Assembly: GCF_009765355.1 (NCBI RefSeq)
Contig: NZ_VTHK01000024.1
Coordinates: 62,001-126,000, forward strand
From: Amycolatopsis anabasis
GTDB lineage: Bacteria > Actinomycetota > Actinomycetes > Mycobacteriales > Pseudonocardiaceae
Direction: 5' to 3'
DNA length: 64,000 nt
Shown here in pieces: positions 50,599 to 58,841 of the stretch. The notes beneath the pieces were generated by a model, which had not been told where the DNA came from, ran no database searches, and saw only the letters and a program-made list of their open reading frames with translations. A program made the position numbers and the translations under genes. Each line of letters opens with the position of its first letter. Position 1 is the stretch's first letter.

Positions 50599-51798
50599 AT
50601 GGCGTTCGACGTCGCTCGAATTCGTGGGTTGTTTCCCGCGCTGGGTGACGGCTGGATTCACTTCGACGGCACCGCCGGAATGTTGGTACCTGAACAGGTC
50701 GCCTCGGCCGTGTCGACGGCGATGCGTGCGCCGGTTTCCGGACCGGGGGGCGCGTTTCCGGCCTCCCAGCGCGCGGAGAGCATCGTGACCGCGGCCAGGC
50801 GTGCGGTGGCCGACCTGGTCGGGGCCGAGCCTGCCGGCGTCGTGCTCGGGCCGAGCTCGTCGGTTCTGCTCCGGCGGCTGGTCGACGCGCTTTCGGAACG
50901 CTGGACGCTGGGCGACGAGGTCGTGGTCTCCCGGCTCGACGAGCAGGCCAACCTCGCGCCGTGGCGGGCCGCGGCCAAGCGGACCGGTTCGGTCCTGCGC
51001 TGGGGCGAGATCGACATCGAGACCTGCGAGCTGCCCGCCTGGCAGTACGAGGAGCTGGTGTCCGCGCGGACCAAGGCGGTCGCCGTCACCGCGGCCTCCG
51101 GCTCGGTCGGCACCCGGCCGGACGTGCCGACCATCGTCGAGTTCGCCAAGCGGGTCGGCGCGGTCGTCGTGGTCGACGCCACCTACGCCGCCCCCTTCCT
51201 GCCGCTGGACCTGCCCGCCCTCGGCGCCGACGTGATGGTGGTGTCCGCGCAGGCCTGGGGCGGTCCCTCGGTCGGCGCGCTGGTCTTCCGGGATCCGGAG
51301 ATGCTGGAGCGCCTGCCGTCGGTGTCGCTGGAGACGAACGCACGCGGACCGGCCCGCCTCGAGCTGGGACCGCACCCGTACCCGCTGCTCGCCGGGCTGG
51401 TCGCGTCGATCGACTACCTGGCCGGGCTGGACGACGCCGCCACCGGCTCGCGGCGCGAGCGCCTGGTCACCTCGCTGGGTTCGGCGAAGTCGTACCACGC
51501 GGGGCTGCTCGCGCAGCTGAGCACGGAACTGCGTTCGCTGCGGCACGTGATGGTGATCGGCGACGCGATGCGCCGGATCCCCGCGCTGGCGTTCACGATC
51601 GCGAACAAGAAGGCGCCGGAAATCGCGGAGTACCTCGCCTCGCAGGGGCTGTGCGCGTTCGCCGACGACGGCTCGAGCGGGGTGTTCGCCTCGCTCGGCG
51701 TCGGTGAGGTCGGCGGCGCGGTGCGGATCGGTCTCGCGCACTACTCCAACGTTTTCGAGATCAACCAGCTGGTCCGGGTGCTCGAAGAACTCCGCTAG
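50599..51798 (+). CDS. Class V aminotransferase / cysteine-desulfurase homologue lacking the PLP lysine
   Basis: A 399-aa fold-type I protein resembling NifS/Csd enzymes and mycobacterial Rv3778c. The PLP aspartate is present (VVVVDATYAAPF, Asp193). At the usual SxHK site the sequence is VVSAQAWGGPSVGAL: His and Lys are replaced by Gln218 and Ala219. A Schiff base with PLP therefore seems impossible at the normal site. The C-terminus NVFEINQLVRVLEELR is normal for the family. ATG 50599 follows TACGGT by six bases, a leaderless pattern. It may be a binding or regulatory protein. Its TAG overlaps that of the convergent gene. Confidence 0.82.
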   Translation: MAFDVARIRGLFPALGDGWIHFDGTAGMLVPEQVASAVSTAMRAPVSGPGGAFPASQRAESIVTAARRAVADLVGAEPAGVVLGPSSSVLLRRLVDALSERWTLGDEVVVSRLDEQANLAPWRAAAKRTGSVLRWGEIDIETCELPAWQYEELVSARTKAVAVTAASGSVGTRPDVPTIVEFAKRVGAVVVVDATYAAPFLPLDLPALGADVMVVSAQAWGGPSVGALVFRDPEMLERLPSVSLETNARGPARLELGPHPYPLLAGLVASIDYLAGLDDAATGSRRERLVTSLGSAKSYHAGLLAQLSTELRSLRHVMVIGDAMRRIPALAFTIANKKAPEIAEYLASQGLCAFADDGSSGVFASLGVGEVGGAVRIGLAHYSNVFEINQLVRVLEELR

Positions 51799-52772
51799 GA
51801 GCGCGCCGCCAGCAGGACCTTGCCGAAGACCCCGCTCTCGTCCATCGCGGTGTGCGCCGCGCTCGCCTCCGCCATCGGCACCACCTGGTGCACGACCGGC
51901 CGGACCGTCCCGCGCTCCACCAGCGGCCACAGCCGCTCGCGGACGTCGGCGACGATCTCGCCCTTCTCCGCGGTCGGCCGCCCGCGCAGGCTGGTGGCCG
52001 TGGCGCTGGCGCGTTTGGTGAGCAGCTTGCCGACGTTCAGCTCGCCCTTGACCCCGCCCTGCATCCCGATGATGACCAGGCGCCCGCCGGTGGCCAGCGC
52101 GTCGACGTTGCGGCCCAGATAGGAGGCGCCCATGTTGTCCAGGATGACGTTCGCGCCCGCGGTCTCCTTCTTCAGCTCGGCGACGAAGTCCTGCTCGCGG
52201 TAGTTGAACGCGAGGTCGGCGCCGAGCTGGCGGCACCGTTCGGCGCGCTCGTCCGAGCCGACGGTCACCGCGACCGTCGCACCCAGCGCCTTGCCGACCT
52301 GGATCGCGTGCGTGCCGATCCCGCCGGCGCCGCCGTGCACCAGGAACACCTCGTCCTCGCGCAGCTTCGCGCCCAGCACCACGTTCGACCACACCGTGCA
52401 CGCGACCTCCGGCAGGCCCGCGGCGGCGATCAGGTCGACCTCGCCCGGCACCGGCAGCAGCTGGACCGCGGGCACCACGACCCGCTCCGCGTAGCCGCCG
52501 CCCGCGAGCAGCGCGCACACCTCGTCGCCGGCCTGCCAGCCCTCGACCCCCTCGCCGAGTTCGGCGATCGTGCCGGAGCACTCCAGGCCGAGGATCTCGC
52601 TCGCGCCGGGCGGCGGCGGGTAGAGGCCCTGCCGTTGCAGCAGGTCGGCGCGGTTCACCGCACCGGCCACGACCTCGATCAGCACCTCGCCCGGGCCCGG
52701 CCGCGGATCGGGGACCTCGGTCCACTCCAGCACTTCCGGGCCACCTGGTTCGCGGATGGTGATCGCACGCAT
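51795..52772 (-). CDS. NADPH:quinone oxidoreductase (zeta-crystallin type, MDR family)
   Basis: A 325-aa zinc-free medium-chain dehydrogenase/reductase. N-terminal GroES-like part: MRAITIREPGGPEVLEWTEV, VVAGAVNRADLLQRQG. The cofactor loop is VHGGAGGIGTHAIQVGKALG, with GSDERAERCRQLGA for NADPH selection and IIGMQGGVKGEL later. ATG 52772 follows TAAAGT by seven bases, so probably leaderless; the longer frame to 52925 is not needed. In mycobacteria the homologue (Rv3777) neighbours the same aminotransferase-like gene. Confidence 0.92.
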   Translation of the reverse strand: MRAITIREPGGPEVLEWTEVPDPRPGPGEVLIEVVAGAVNRADLLQRQGLYPPPPGASEILGLECSGTIAELGEGVEGWQAGDEVCALLAGGGYAERVVVPAVQLLPVPGEVDLIAAAGLPEVACTVWSNVVLGAKLREDEVFLVHGGAGGIGTHAIQVGKALGATVAVTVGSDERAERCRQLGADLAFNYREQDFVAELKKETAGANVILDNMGASYLGRNVDALATGGRLVIIGMQGGVKGELNVGKLLTKRASATATSLRGRPTAEKGEIVADVRERLWPLVERGTVRPVVHQVVPMAEASAAHTAMDESGVFGKVLLAARS

Positions 52773-52969
52773 GGGCCCGACTTTAGGCCGCCCGGCCCAC
52801 CGCCGCGCAGCCGTGTGAGCCGTCCGCCGCTGACCGGCGGAAATACCGCCGAACGACTCTTGACCCATGCGGCAAAACGCATAAAAGTGATCCGGCATCG
52901 GACGTGACCGGCCACGTCGGGGCAAGGGCAGGCGGCCGGAGCGATTCCGATCGGATTGGGGACTGGTTC

Positions 52970-54517
52970 ATGTCATCGGTCAGGAAACGACTCGCTCCCG
53001 CGATCGCCCTCGCGGCCGCGGCGGGCCTGGTGATCGCCGGTGCGCCCGGCGCCGCCGCCCAGCCGTCGGCGGCGCAACCGGCGGACCCGGCGCTCGCGAA
53101 GCAGCTGGCGCAGAAGGTCACCGCCAACGGGATCAACCGCCACCTCGTCGCGTTGCAGCGCATCGCCGATACCAACGGCGGCACCCGCGCGGCCGCGACC
53201 CAGGGGCACGCGAAGTCCGCGGAGTACGTCGCGGGCAAGCTGGAGGCCGCCGGGTACGCGGTGACCCGGCAGGAATTCCCCTTCACCTACAGCGAAACGC
53301 TCGCCGAGAAGCTGACCGCGGGTGGGGCGAACGTGCCGATCGTGCTGATGGTCTACAGCCCGTCGACCCCGGTCGGCGGCATCACCGCGCCGCTGGCGGT
53401 CGTCCCGGTCGACGAGACCCTCGGCTGCGAGGCCGCCGACTACGGCGACGTCAAGGGCAAGATCGCCCTGATCAAACGCGGCGCGTGCTCGTTCGCCCAG
53501 AAACAGCAGGCCGCCGCCGAAGCGGGCGCGATCGGCGCGGTGATCTACAACAACGCCGAAGGCGCGCTGAACGGAACCCTCGGCGACCCGGCGAACGCGA
53601 AGATCCCGACCGGCGGCATCACGCAGGCCGACGGCGAGGCGCTGGCCAAGCAGAACGGCGCCCCGGTGACCCTGGAACTGCGCTCGCTGACCGAACAGCG
53701 CAAGACCTACAACGTCCTCGCGGAAACCAAGACCGGCCGCAAGGACAACGTGGTCATGGCCGGCGCCCACCTGGACAGCGTCCCCGAAGGCCCCGGTATC
53801 AACGACAACGGCAGTGGTTCGGCCGCCCTGCTGGAAACCGCCCTGCAACTGGGCAGCACGCCCAAGGTGAACAACGCCGTCCGCTTCGGCTTCTGGGGCG
53901 CCGAAGAATTCGGCCTGGTGGGCTCCACCTACTACGTCAACTCCCTGCCCTTCGAACAGCAGCTCGACATCGCCCTGTACCTGAACTTCGACATGGTCGG
54001 CTCGCCGAACGCGGGCTACTTCGCCTATGACGGCGACGATTCCGACCAGGTCGGCGCCGGCCCCGGCCCGTACGGCTCGGCGCAGATCGAGAAGCTGCTG
54101 GTCGACTACCTGGGCACCAAGGGCGTTCCGGTCGAAGGCACCGACTTCACCGGCCGGTCCGACTACGGGCAGTTCATCGCAGTCGGGATCCCGGCCGGCG
54201 GCCTGGCCACCGGCGCCGAGGGCATCAAGACCGCCGCGCAGGCCGCGAAGTGGGGCGGGCAGGCCGGGATCGCCTACGACCCGTGCTACCACCAGGCCTG
54301 CGACAACCTCGGCAACGTCGACCGGGTCGCGCTCGACCGCAACGCCGACGGTATCGCATGGGGCGTCGCCACCTACGCGATCAGCACCGAATCGGTCAAC
54401 GGTGTGTCGCCGTCGTCGGCCAAGACGAAGCAGCTGCGCGCGGAACAACGCTCCACCCAGCGCGTCGCCCGCGCCGCCGCTTCCCCGGGCGCCGACCCGC
54501 ACGCCCTGGCGAGCTAA
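52970..54517 (+). CDS. Secreted M28-family zinc aminopeptidase with PA domain
   Basis: A 515-aa exported peptidase. The signal peptide (SVRKRLAPAIALAAAAGLVI ... GAAAQP) begins at ATG 52970; the longer frame from 52904 would bury it. A PA domain (about residues 125-215, KIALIKRGACSFAQKQQAA) is inserted before the catalytic domain. Zinc ligands follow the M28 pattern: GAHLDS, GINDNGSG, AEEFG (catalytic and metal Glu), NFDMVG and YHQACD. It resembles Streptomyces and PepQ/LpqL-type lipoprotein aminopeptidases. The tail is Ala/Arg-rich. Confidence 0.92.
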   Translation: MSSVRKRLAPAIALAAAAGLVIAGAPGAAAQPSAAQPADPALAKQLAQKVTANGINRHLVALQRIADTNGGTRAAATQGHAKSAEYVAGKLEAAGYAVTRQEFPFTYSETLAEKLTAGGANVPIVLMVYSPSTPVGGITAPLAVVPVDETLGCEAADYGDVKGKIALIKRGACSFAQKQQAAAEAGAIGAVIYNNAEGALNGTLGDPANAKIPTGGITQADGEALAKQNGAPVTLELRSLTEQRKTYNVLAETKTGRKDNVVMAGAHLDSVPEGPGINDNGSGSAALLETALQLGSTPKVNNAVRFGFWGAEEFGLVGSTYYVNSLPFEQQLDIALYLNFDMVGSPNAGYFAYDGDDSDQVGAGPGPYGSAQIEKLLVDYLGTKGVPVEGTDFTGRSDYGQFIAVGIPAGGLATGAEGIKTAAQAAKWGGQAGIAYDPCYHQACDNLGNVDRVALDRNADGIAWGVATYAISTESVNGVSPSSAKTKQLRAEQRSTQRVARAAASPGADPHALAS

Positions 54518-54526
54518 CCGGAATCC

Positions 54527-54609
54527 CCCAATGTGGCTTTCGGAACCTTCAACGCCCCGAAAGCCACATTGGGTACTTCCAACGCCCCCAATGCCACATT
54601 GGGGGCGTT
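54527..54609. repeat. Double palindrome type D between convergent peptidase genes
   Basis: First hairpin: 17-base perfect arms CCCAATGTGGCTTTCGG (54527-54543) and its complement (54557-54573), 13-nt loop. Second hairpin: AACGCCCCCAAT (54581-54592) and its complement (54598-54609), 5-nt loop. The two share CAACGCCCC and CCACATTGGG elements, so arms can also pair across hairpins. Positioned between the M28 and neutral metallopeptidase genes, both ending here; probable bidirectional terminator. Confidence 0.88.
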
Positions 54610-54612
54610 GAG

Positions 54613-55533
54613 CTAGCCGAGGTCGCGGGTGTTGAAGGTGTCGCAGCGGGCCGGGTCGCCGGTGGAGAAACCGGTGGTGAACCACTTCTCCCGCTGGGCG
54701 GAGGTGCCGTGGGTGAACTTCGACTGGTCGACCCGGCCGCCGCCGAGCTCGCGCTGGATGTAGTCGTCGCCGATGCGGGCCGCGGTGTCCAGGGCGCGGT
54801 TGATGTCGTCCCTGGTGACCTCGCTGATCAGCGGTTTGCCGCTCTCGGTCGGGGTGGTCTGCGCGTGGTTGGCCCACACCCCGGCGTAGCAGTCGGCCTG
54901 CAGCTCGAGCCGCACCGAACCGGAGGCCGGCCCGCTGCCCTTCCCGGCGCGGGCCGAGTTGCCGAGGAGGTTCTGCACGTGGTGGCCGTATTCGTGGGCG
55001 AGGACGTACGCCTCGGCGAAGGGCCCGCCCTTGGCGCCGAACCGCGTTTGCAGCTCGTTGAAGAAGGACAGGTCGATGTAGACCTGGGAATCGGCGGGGC
55101 AGTAGAAGGGGCCGACGTCGGAAGTCGCGCTGCCGCAGCCGGTGCGCACCCCGCCCCGGAAGAAGTTGGTGGTCGCCTTGCGGTACGTCTGGCCGGAGCG
55201 GGCGAACTGCCCGGTCCAGTAGTCCTGGATCGAGTTGACCATGGCGACGATCGCGCAGTCGTGGTTGCGGTTCGCGTCCGCGCCGGTGCGGCATTCCCGG
55301 GACAGCGAGCCGTTGTCCACCTGCTGGCCCGAGCCGAGATCGCTCAGGCCGGTCGCGCTGTGCGCGCCACCGCCGCCGATCCCGCCGAACTGCGAGAAGA
55401 GGAAGTAGATCACCAGGCCGACCACGCCCAGCCCGCCGCCGCCGAGCGCGACCCGGCCGCCGATGCCCCCGCCGCCGTCGCGCATGTCCTGGACCTCTGA
55501 GGTGTCCAGGCCGACGTCGTCGTTGAACCGCAC
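54613..55533 (-). CDS. Neutral zinc metallopeptidase (YpfJ/KPN_02809 family)
   Basis: A 306-aa membrane-anchored putative metallopeptidase. A Gly-rich N-terminus precedes one hydrophobic helix (GLGVVGLVIYFLFSQFG). The catalytic motif is VLAHEYGHHVQNLLG (HExxH-like), with the third-ligand region LELQADCYAGVWANHA, and paired cysteines occur (CGS, FYCPADSQVYIDLSFF). GTG 55533 follows GAGGGAG and starts VRFNDDVGLDTS, the usual family start; the frame to 55563 is not needed. Natural substrate unknown. Confidence 0.92.
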   Translation of the reverse strand: MRFNDDVGLDTSEVQDMRDGGGGIGGRVALGGGGLGVVGLVIYFLFSQFGGIGGGGAHSATGLSDLGSGQQVDNGSLSRECRTGADANRNHDCAIVAMVNSIQDYWTGQFARSGQTYRKATTNFFRGGVRTGCGSATSDVGPFYCPADSQVYIDLSFFNELQTRFGAKGGPFAEAYVLAHEYGHHVQNLLGNSARAGKGSGPASGSVRLELQADCYAGVWANHAQTTPTESGKPLISEVTRDDINRALDTAARIGDDYIQRELGGGRVDQSKFTHGTSAQREKWFTTGFSTGDPARCDTFNTRDLG

Positions 55534-56098
55534 CGCGGGCTCCCTCGATTGTCGTGGGCACAAGCCTGGGTGCGGTCACCCGTCGGGAACCGCACCCAGG
55601 ACTACCGAGGTTGTCATTGTATTGCGGTTGCACACGTCCCGGGCCGGCGAGTAGCTCTGCCGGCACGGTCACAGAGGCCGCGCCGAGAACAGGCTCGAAC
55701 GACGCCGAAATGCGCGAGAAGTTGTCGAGCGCACCATGTGGATACCCGTGCTGCTCACAATCGCGACCGGGCTGGTTTCACCACCCCAGCCGTGGGTACA
55801 CAGCTGGTGTTCAACCGCATGGGATCATTTGCCATTGAACCACCTGACCCTCTCCCGGTTGGTGGCCCGAACCCGGCGCTCCGGGGCAGTGCGCCGTGGC
55901 CGGTCCGACCATCCGCTGGAATTCCAGGATGCGCCTTTTGGGGCCGAGTCTCAACCATTTCGTAATCCCCCTTCAGGGGAAATTCGCGTACCTTGCGCGC
56001 CCACCCCCGGACGGGGGGCCCCGGCGCGCCCGGGCCTCGTGGCGTATCCGCCTACCACCGGTGAGTGAGTCTGGGACGGAGGTTCTACTCTGCGAGGA
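55534..56098. other. Gene-free interval of 565 bp
   Basis: It separates the divergent metallopeptidase and MarR genes. No gene is supported: the possible frames lack ribosome sites and protein-like composition. It should contain both promoters; TACTCT at 56086-56091 fits a -10 for the MarR gene. The DNA is less GC-rich around 55600-55640 and 55790-55860. Confidence 0.5.
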
Positions 56099-56575
56099 AT
56101 GAGCGAGGAACCCGACCGAGTGCGCTGGTTGTCAGAGACCGAGATGCTCGCGTGGCGTTCCTACATCGTCGCCACCCTCCGGCTGCGCCAGCGCCTGCAC
56201 CGGGAGCTCGCCGAGGCCCACGACGTATCCCTCGCCGACTACGAGGTGCTGGTGTGCGTGTCCTCCGGAGCGGACAACCGCATGCGCATGACCGAGCTCG
56301 CCGCGATGCTCGGCTCCACCAAGAGCCGCCTCTCGCACCAGGTGGGCCGCATGGAAGGCGCCGGTTTCCTCCGCCGCGCCGCCGACCCCGAGGACAAGCG
56401 GGGCGTGATCGCCGAACTGACCCCGGAAGGCGAGGCCCTGCTCAAACAGGCCGCCCCCACCCACGTCGAAGGCGTCCGCGCGCACCTGATCGACCTGCTC
56501 ACCGTCGACGAGCAGGCCACCCTGGGCGAAGCCTTCACCCGCGTCCTCGAACACCTGACGGACCTCGAACCCTGA
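56099..56575 (+). CDS. MarR-family transcriptional regulator
   Basis: A 158-aa winged-helix regulator. The DNA-binding region is MRMTELAAMLGSTKSRLSHQ with the wing RRAADPEDKRGVIAELT, flanked by dimerisation helices (SYIVATLRLRQRLHRELAEA, EQATLGEAFTRVLEHL). ATG 56099 is seven bases after TACTCT and could be leaderless; GCGAGGA also gives a ribosome site. It lies just upstream of tRNA-Ser with no obvious target gene beside it, so autoregulation or a distant target is likely. Confidence 0.93.
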   Translation: MSEEPDRVRWLSETEMLAWRSYIVATLRLRQRLHRELAEAHDVSLADYEVLVCVSSGADNRMRMTELAAMLGSTKSRLSHQVGRMEGAGFLRRAADPEDKRGVIAELTPEGEALLKQAAPTHVEGVRAHLIDLLTVDEQATLGEAFTRVLEHLTDLEP

Positions 56576-56597
56576 ACGGCTACGCTCGAAGGCACCG

Positions 56598-56682
56598 GGA
56601 AGCGTGGCAGAGCGGCCGAATGCACTCGCCTTGAAAGCGAGCGTGGGGCAACCCACCGGGGGTTCAAATCCCTCCGCTTCCG
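56598..56682 (+). tRNA. tRNA-Ser (UGA)
   Basis: Acceptor arms GGAAGCG (56598-56604) and CGCTTCC (56675-56681) pair fully. The anticodon stem CTCGC/GCGAG (56625-56629, 56637-56641) encloses CTTGAAA with anticodon TGA at 56632-56634. A long variable arm (TGGGGCAACCCA) and the TTCAAAT T-loop fit a serine tRNA. The CCA end is not encoded. It is followed by two G+C-rich hairpins. Confidence 0.95.
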
Positions 56683-57215
56683 CAACTGGGTGGAGTGTGT
56701 CCGCGGACCGCGCGGACCGGGTTGCTCCAGCCGTGCTTTCTGGGGGCCGAGCCCCCAGGCCCCGCGCCGGGGGCGAGCCCCCGGACCCCCGCAGGTAGCC
56801 GGGTTTGTCGTAGGTGCCGGATCTGTGTGGGGTGCCGGGTGGCGGGGTGGCTTGGGCCTGGTAGGTGGCTGGGGCTTCGTTGGTGCCTGTTTGAGGTGGG
56901 AGCCCGGGGTCGGGCGGTGCTGGGGAATTTCTTGGTTGTGTTGTGCGGTAAAGGTTTTTGTCAGGGGGGCTGGGCACAATGGGGGTGTGGTGACGCGGGA
57001 TCGTCACCATCTGTTCCGGTTTGTCCCGGTTGGGGTGCGGGCGGGGGCCCGGTTGTGCGTAGGCGGGTTGCCCTCGTTGGGCTAGTGCGCATTCCGGGCC
57101 GGTTACGGTCGGATGTTCGGGCTGCGGCAACTGGGGGTTTTTCGTGGCGGAGCGTATTTGTGCCTGCCTGGGCCACATCATCTCGGGTAGACGGTGTTGT
57201 GACTGAGGGGACGTG
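56683..57215. other. Gene-free interval of 533 bp after the tRNA
   Basis: No gene recognised. Notable pieces are the twin hairpins at 56740-56784 and an inverted repeat GGTGACG/CGTCACC at 56989-57008 (six-base spacer), which could be an operator. No integrase, attachment-site repeat of the tRNA 3' end or other mobile gene was seen. Confidence 0.5.
56740..56784. terminator. Twin G+C-rich hairpins downstream of tRNA-Ser
   Basis: CTGGGGGC-CGA-GCCCCCAG (56740-56758) and CCGGGGGC-GA-GCCCCCGG (56767-56784) are two nearly identical short-loop hairpins. They lie 58 nt after the tRNA and probably end its transcript. Such tandem elements are familiar after actinomycete tRNA genes. Confidence 0.7.
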
Positions 57216-57635
57216 ATGGGCAGGAATCCGCTGTGGCGCGATCCGTTGCCGGACGCCGGATCGGCCACGTTCTGGGGCTCGTTGGATCCCGTGGACAGGT
57301 TCGCCCTGCACGCGGTGGGATCGGTCCGGTTCTTTCCCCGGCGGGCGTTGTTGTGCCGGCAGACGCAGCGGTCGGCGCCGGTGTACCTGATCTACGCCGG
57401 GCTGGTCGAGGTGTTCCGCACGGGGCTGGACGGCGAGCGGGTGGTGCTGGCCCGGCTCGCACCCGGGGACATCGTGGGGGACCGCGCGGCCGTGGACGAG
57501 GGCGGTGCGGTGGCCACGGTCGAGGTGGTGGAGCCGACCAAGGCACTGGAGATCCCGGCGGAGTGGTTCGCCGGGCTGTGCCGCCACCGGCCCCGGATCG
57601 CGTGGCAGGTCCTGGCGAACGCGGTCGCCCATTAG
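57216..57635 (+). CDS. Cyclic-nucleotide-binding-domain protein without DNA-binding domain
   Basis: A 139-aa Crp-like sensor domain only. The fold is seen in FWGSLDPVDRFALHAVGSVR, PVYLIYAGLVEVFRTGLDGE and VVLARLAPGDIVGDRAAVDE, where the usual cAMP-binding FGE/RxA cassette is altered. It stops at TAG 57633, where a Crp protein would continue into a dimerisation helix and helix-turn-helix. GAGGGGAC precedes ATG 57216 (GTG 57213 also possible). It could be a stand-alone sensor or a truncated regulator; the next 30 codons in another frame (RERERALRHNG) hint at a lost frame. Confidence 0.7.
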   Translation: MGRNPLWRDPLPDAGSATFWGSLDPVDRFALHAVGSVRFFPRRALLCRQTQRSAPVYLIYAGLVEVFRTGLDGERVVLARLAPGDIVGDRAAVDEGGAVATVEVVEPTKALEIPAEWFAGLCRHRPRIAWQVLANAVAH

Positions 57636-57702
57636 GGAGCGGGAACGCGCGTTACGGCACAACGGAACGACTACACGGTCGGGTAGCGGTTCCGGGTCTT
57701 CG

Positions 57703-57731
57703 TTGACAGCCTCCCGGGCCCTCAGCAATGT
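57703..57731 (+). promoter_or_regulatory. Sigma-70-type promoter before the Ldh-like gene
   Basis: TTGACA (57703-57708), a 17-bp spacer and CAATGT (57726-57731) are followed seven bases later by GTG 57739. This gives a perfect -35 and a moderate -10, and predicts a leaderless mRNA starting at the GTG. Confidence 0.55.
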
Positions 57732-57738
57732 GGATCGG

Positions 57739-58689
57739 GTGCGCCCCCACCCGGTCCGGCAGTCCGCCCCGGCGACGCCCGAGTTCGCCCAGATTCCCGA
57801 GCAGACCCGGCTCCGCGTTCAGCAGGACGAGCTGCTGGAGTTCGTCACCCAGGTCTTCGCCGCGCACGGCGCCCCACCCGGACCGGCTCGGATGGCGGCC
57901 GAGGCCCTCTGCTACGGCGACGTGACCGGCACCCCCGCGAAAGGGCTGGCCGAACTGGGCCACGCCCACCTGCCCATGCTGGCCACCGGCCGGGCGCGCG
58001 CGTACGCCGAACCACTGGTCATCGCCGACCGGGGCGCCACGGTCCTGGTCGACTACCGCGGAGCACTCGGGCTGTGGGCGGTCAGCGACGCGATGGACCG
58101 GGCGGTGCTGCGGGCGGGGCGGCACGGCATCGGTTTGGTGTCGATGCGCGGGGTGACCGAATTCGGCTGCGCCGCGCACCACGCCACCCGGGCCCTCGCC
58201 TGCGGCATGATCGGACTGGTCCTGGCCAGCGGCGGCCGCCGCGGCCCCTCGTCGCCGAGCGCGAACCCGCTGGGCGTGGCGGTGCCCGGAGGCGCGTATC
58301 CGCCCTTCGTCTTCGATCTCGACGCCGCCGGGATGCCGGTCTCCGACGCGCATACCGCCACCGGTTTCGTGCTGCTGGTCCAGGCCCTCGCCGGACTGGT
58401 TTCCGGCGCCGCGGGGCACGAGGACGACACCGGGCTCCTGGTCCTGGCCATCGCCCCGGCCACCCTGCGAAGCGCCGACGGCTTCTATCGCGACGCGAGC
58501 GCGCTGTTCGGCAGCCTGCTGGGCTGGCAGGACGGCGCGCCGGACCGGTACCCGGGCTGGCGCGAAGCGCAGCGGGCCGACGAATGCCAGGCCCTCGGCG
58601 TGCCGTTGACCGCGCAGCTGTACCGCGAGCTGACCGAGATCGGCGAGTCGCTCGGCATCCGGGTGCCGCGGACCATCGGCGAGCGTTGA
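57739..58689 (+). CDS. Ldh/YlbC-family malate/lactate dehydrogenase homologue with altered active site
   Basis: A 316-aa homologue of NAD(P)-dependent malate/L-lactate/ureidoglycolate dehydrogenases. The N-terminal helix (EFVTQVFAAHGAPPGPARMA), KGLAELGHAHLPMLATGRA, and LASGGRRGPSSPSANPLGVA match the family. In place of the usual SxHFGAAG-type catalytic motif it has RGVTEFGCAAHHA, so the catalytic histidine appears replaced by glutamate. It may therefore be inactive or changed in reaction. GTG 57739 is set by the promoter; GTG 57730 is an alternative. A degenerate copy of its 3' end lies 218 bp downstream. Confidence 0.75.
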   Translation: MRPHPVRQSAPATPEFAQIPEQTRLRVQQDELLEFVTQVFAAHGAPPGPARMAAEALCYGDVTGTPAKGLAELGHAHLPMLATGRARAYAEPLVIADRGATVLVDYRGALGLWAVSDAMDRAVLRAGRHGIGLVSMRGVTEFGCAAHHATRALACGMIGLVLASGGRRGPSSPSANPLGVAVPGGAYPPFVFDLDAAGMPVSDAHTATGFVLLVQALAGLVSGAAGHEDDTGLLVLAIAPATLRSADGFYRDASALFGSLLGWQDGAPDRYPGWREAQRADECQALGVPLTAQLYRELTEIGESLGIRVPRTIGER

Positions 58690-58841
58690 CCGCGCGGGTT
58701 CGCTCCGGTGTCCTCTGCTTGGCCCTGTGGCGGCGCGTGGTTCGCGCTGCTTGGCGGTCCTTGGATGAGGTTCGTCCTTGGTTGTCCGGCGTCTGCGGCC
58801 GGGCATCAGCAGTATCGGATCGGTATCTCGCGGTTCGGCTC

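Noticed and set aside
52973..55672. Minus-strand 899-codon frame over the two peptidases
   Set aside because: It is antisense to the M28 gene and out of frame with the neutral metallopeptidase, whose motifs are in other frames.
55549..56068. Three overlapping plus-strand frames in the 55.5-56.1 kb gap
   Set aside because: They lack ribosome sites, share no recognisable motifs and overlap each other in different frames.
56598..57215. tRNA-Ser as an integration site for a mobile element
   Set aside because: No repeat of the tRNA 3' end, no integrase and no phage or plasmid genes were seen downstream to the window end.
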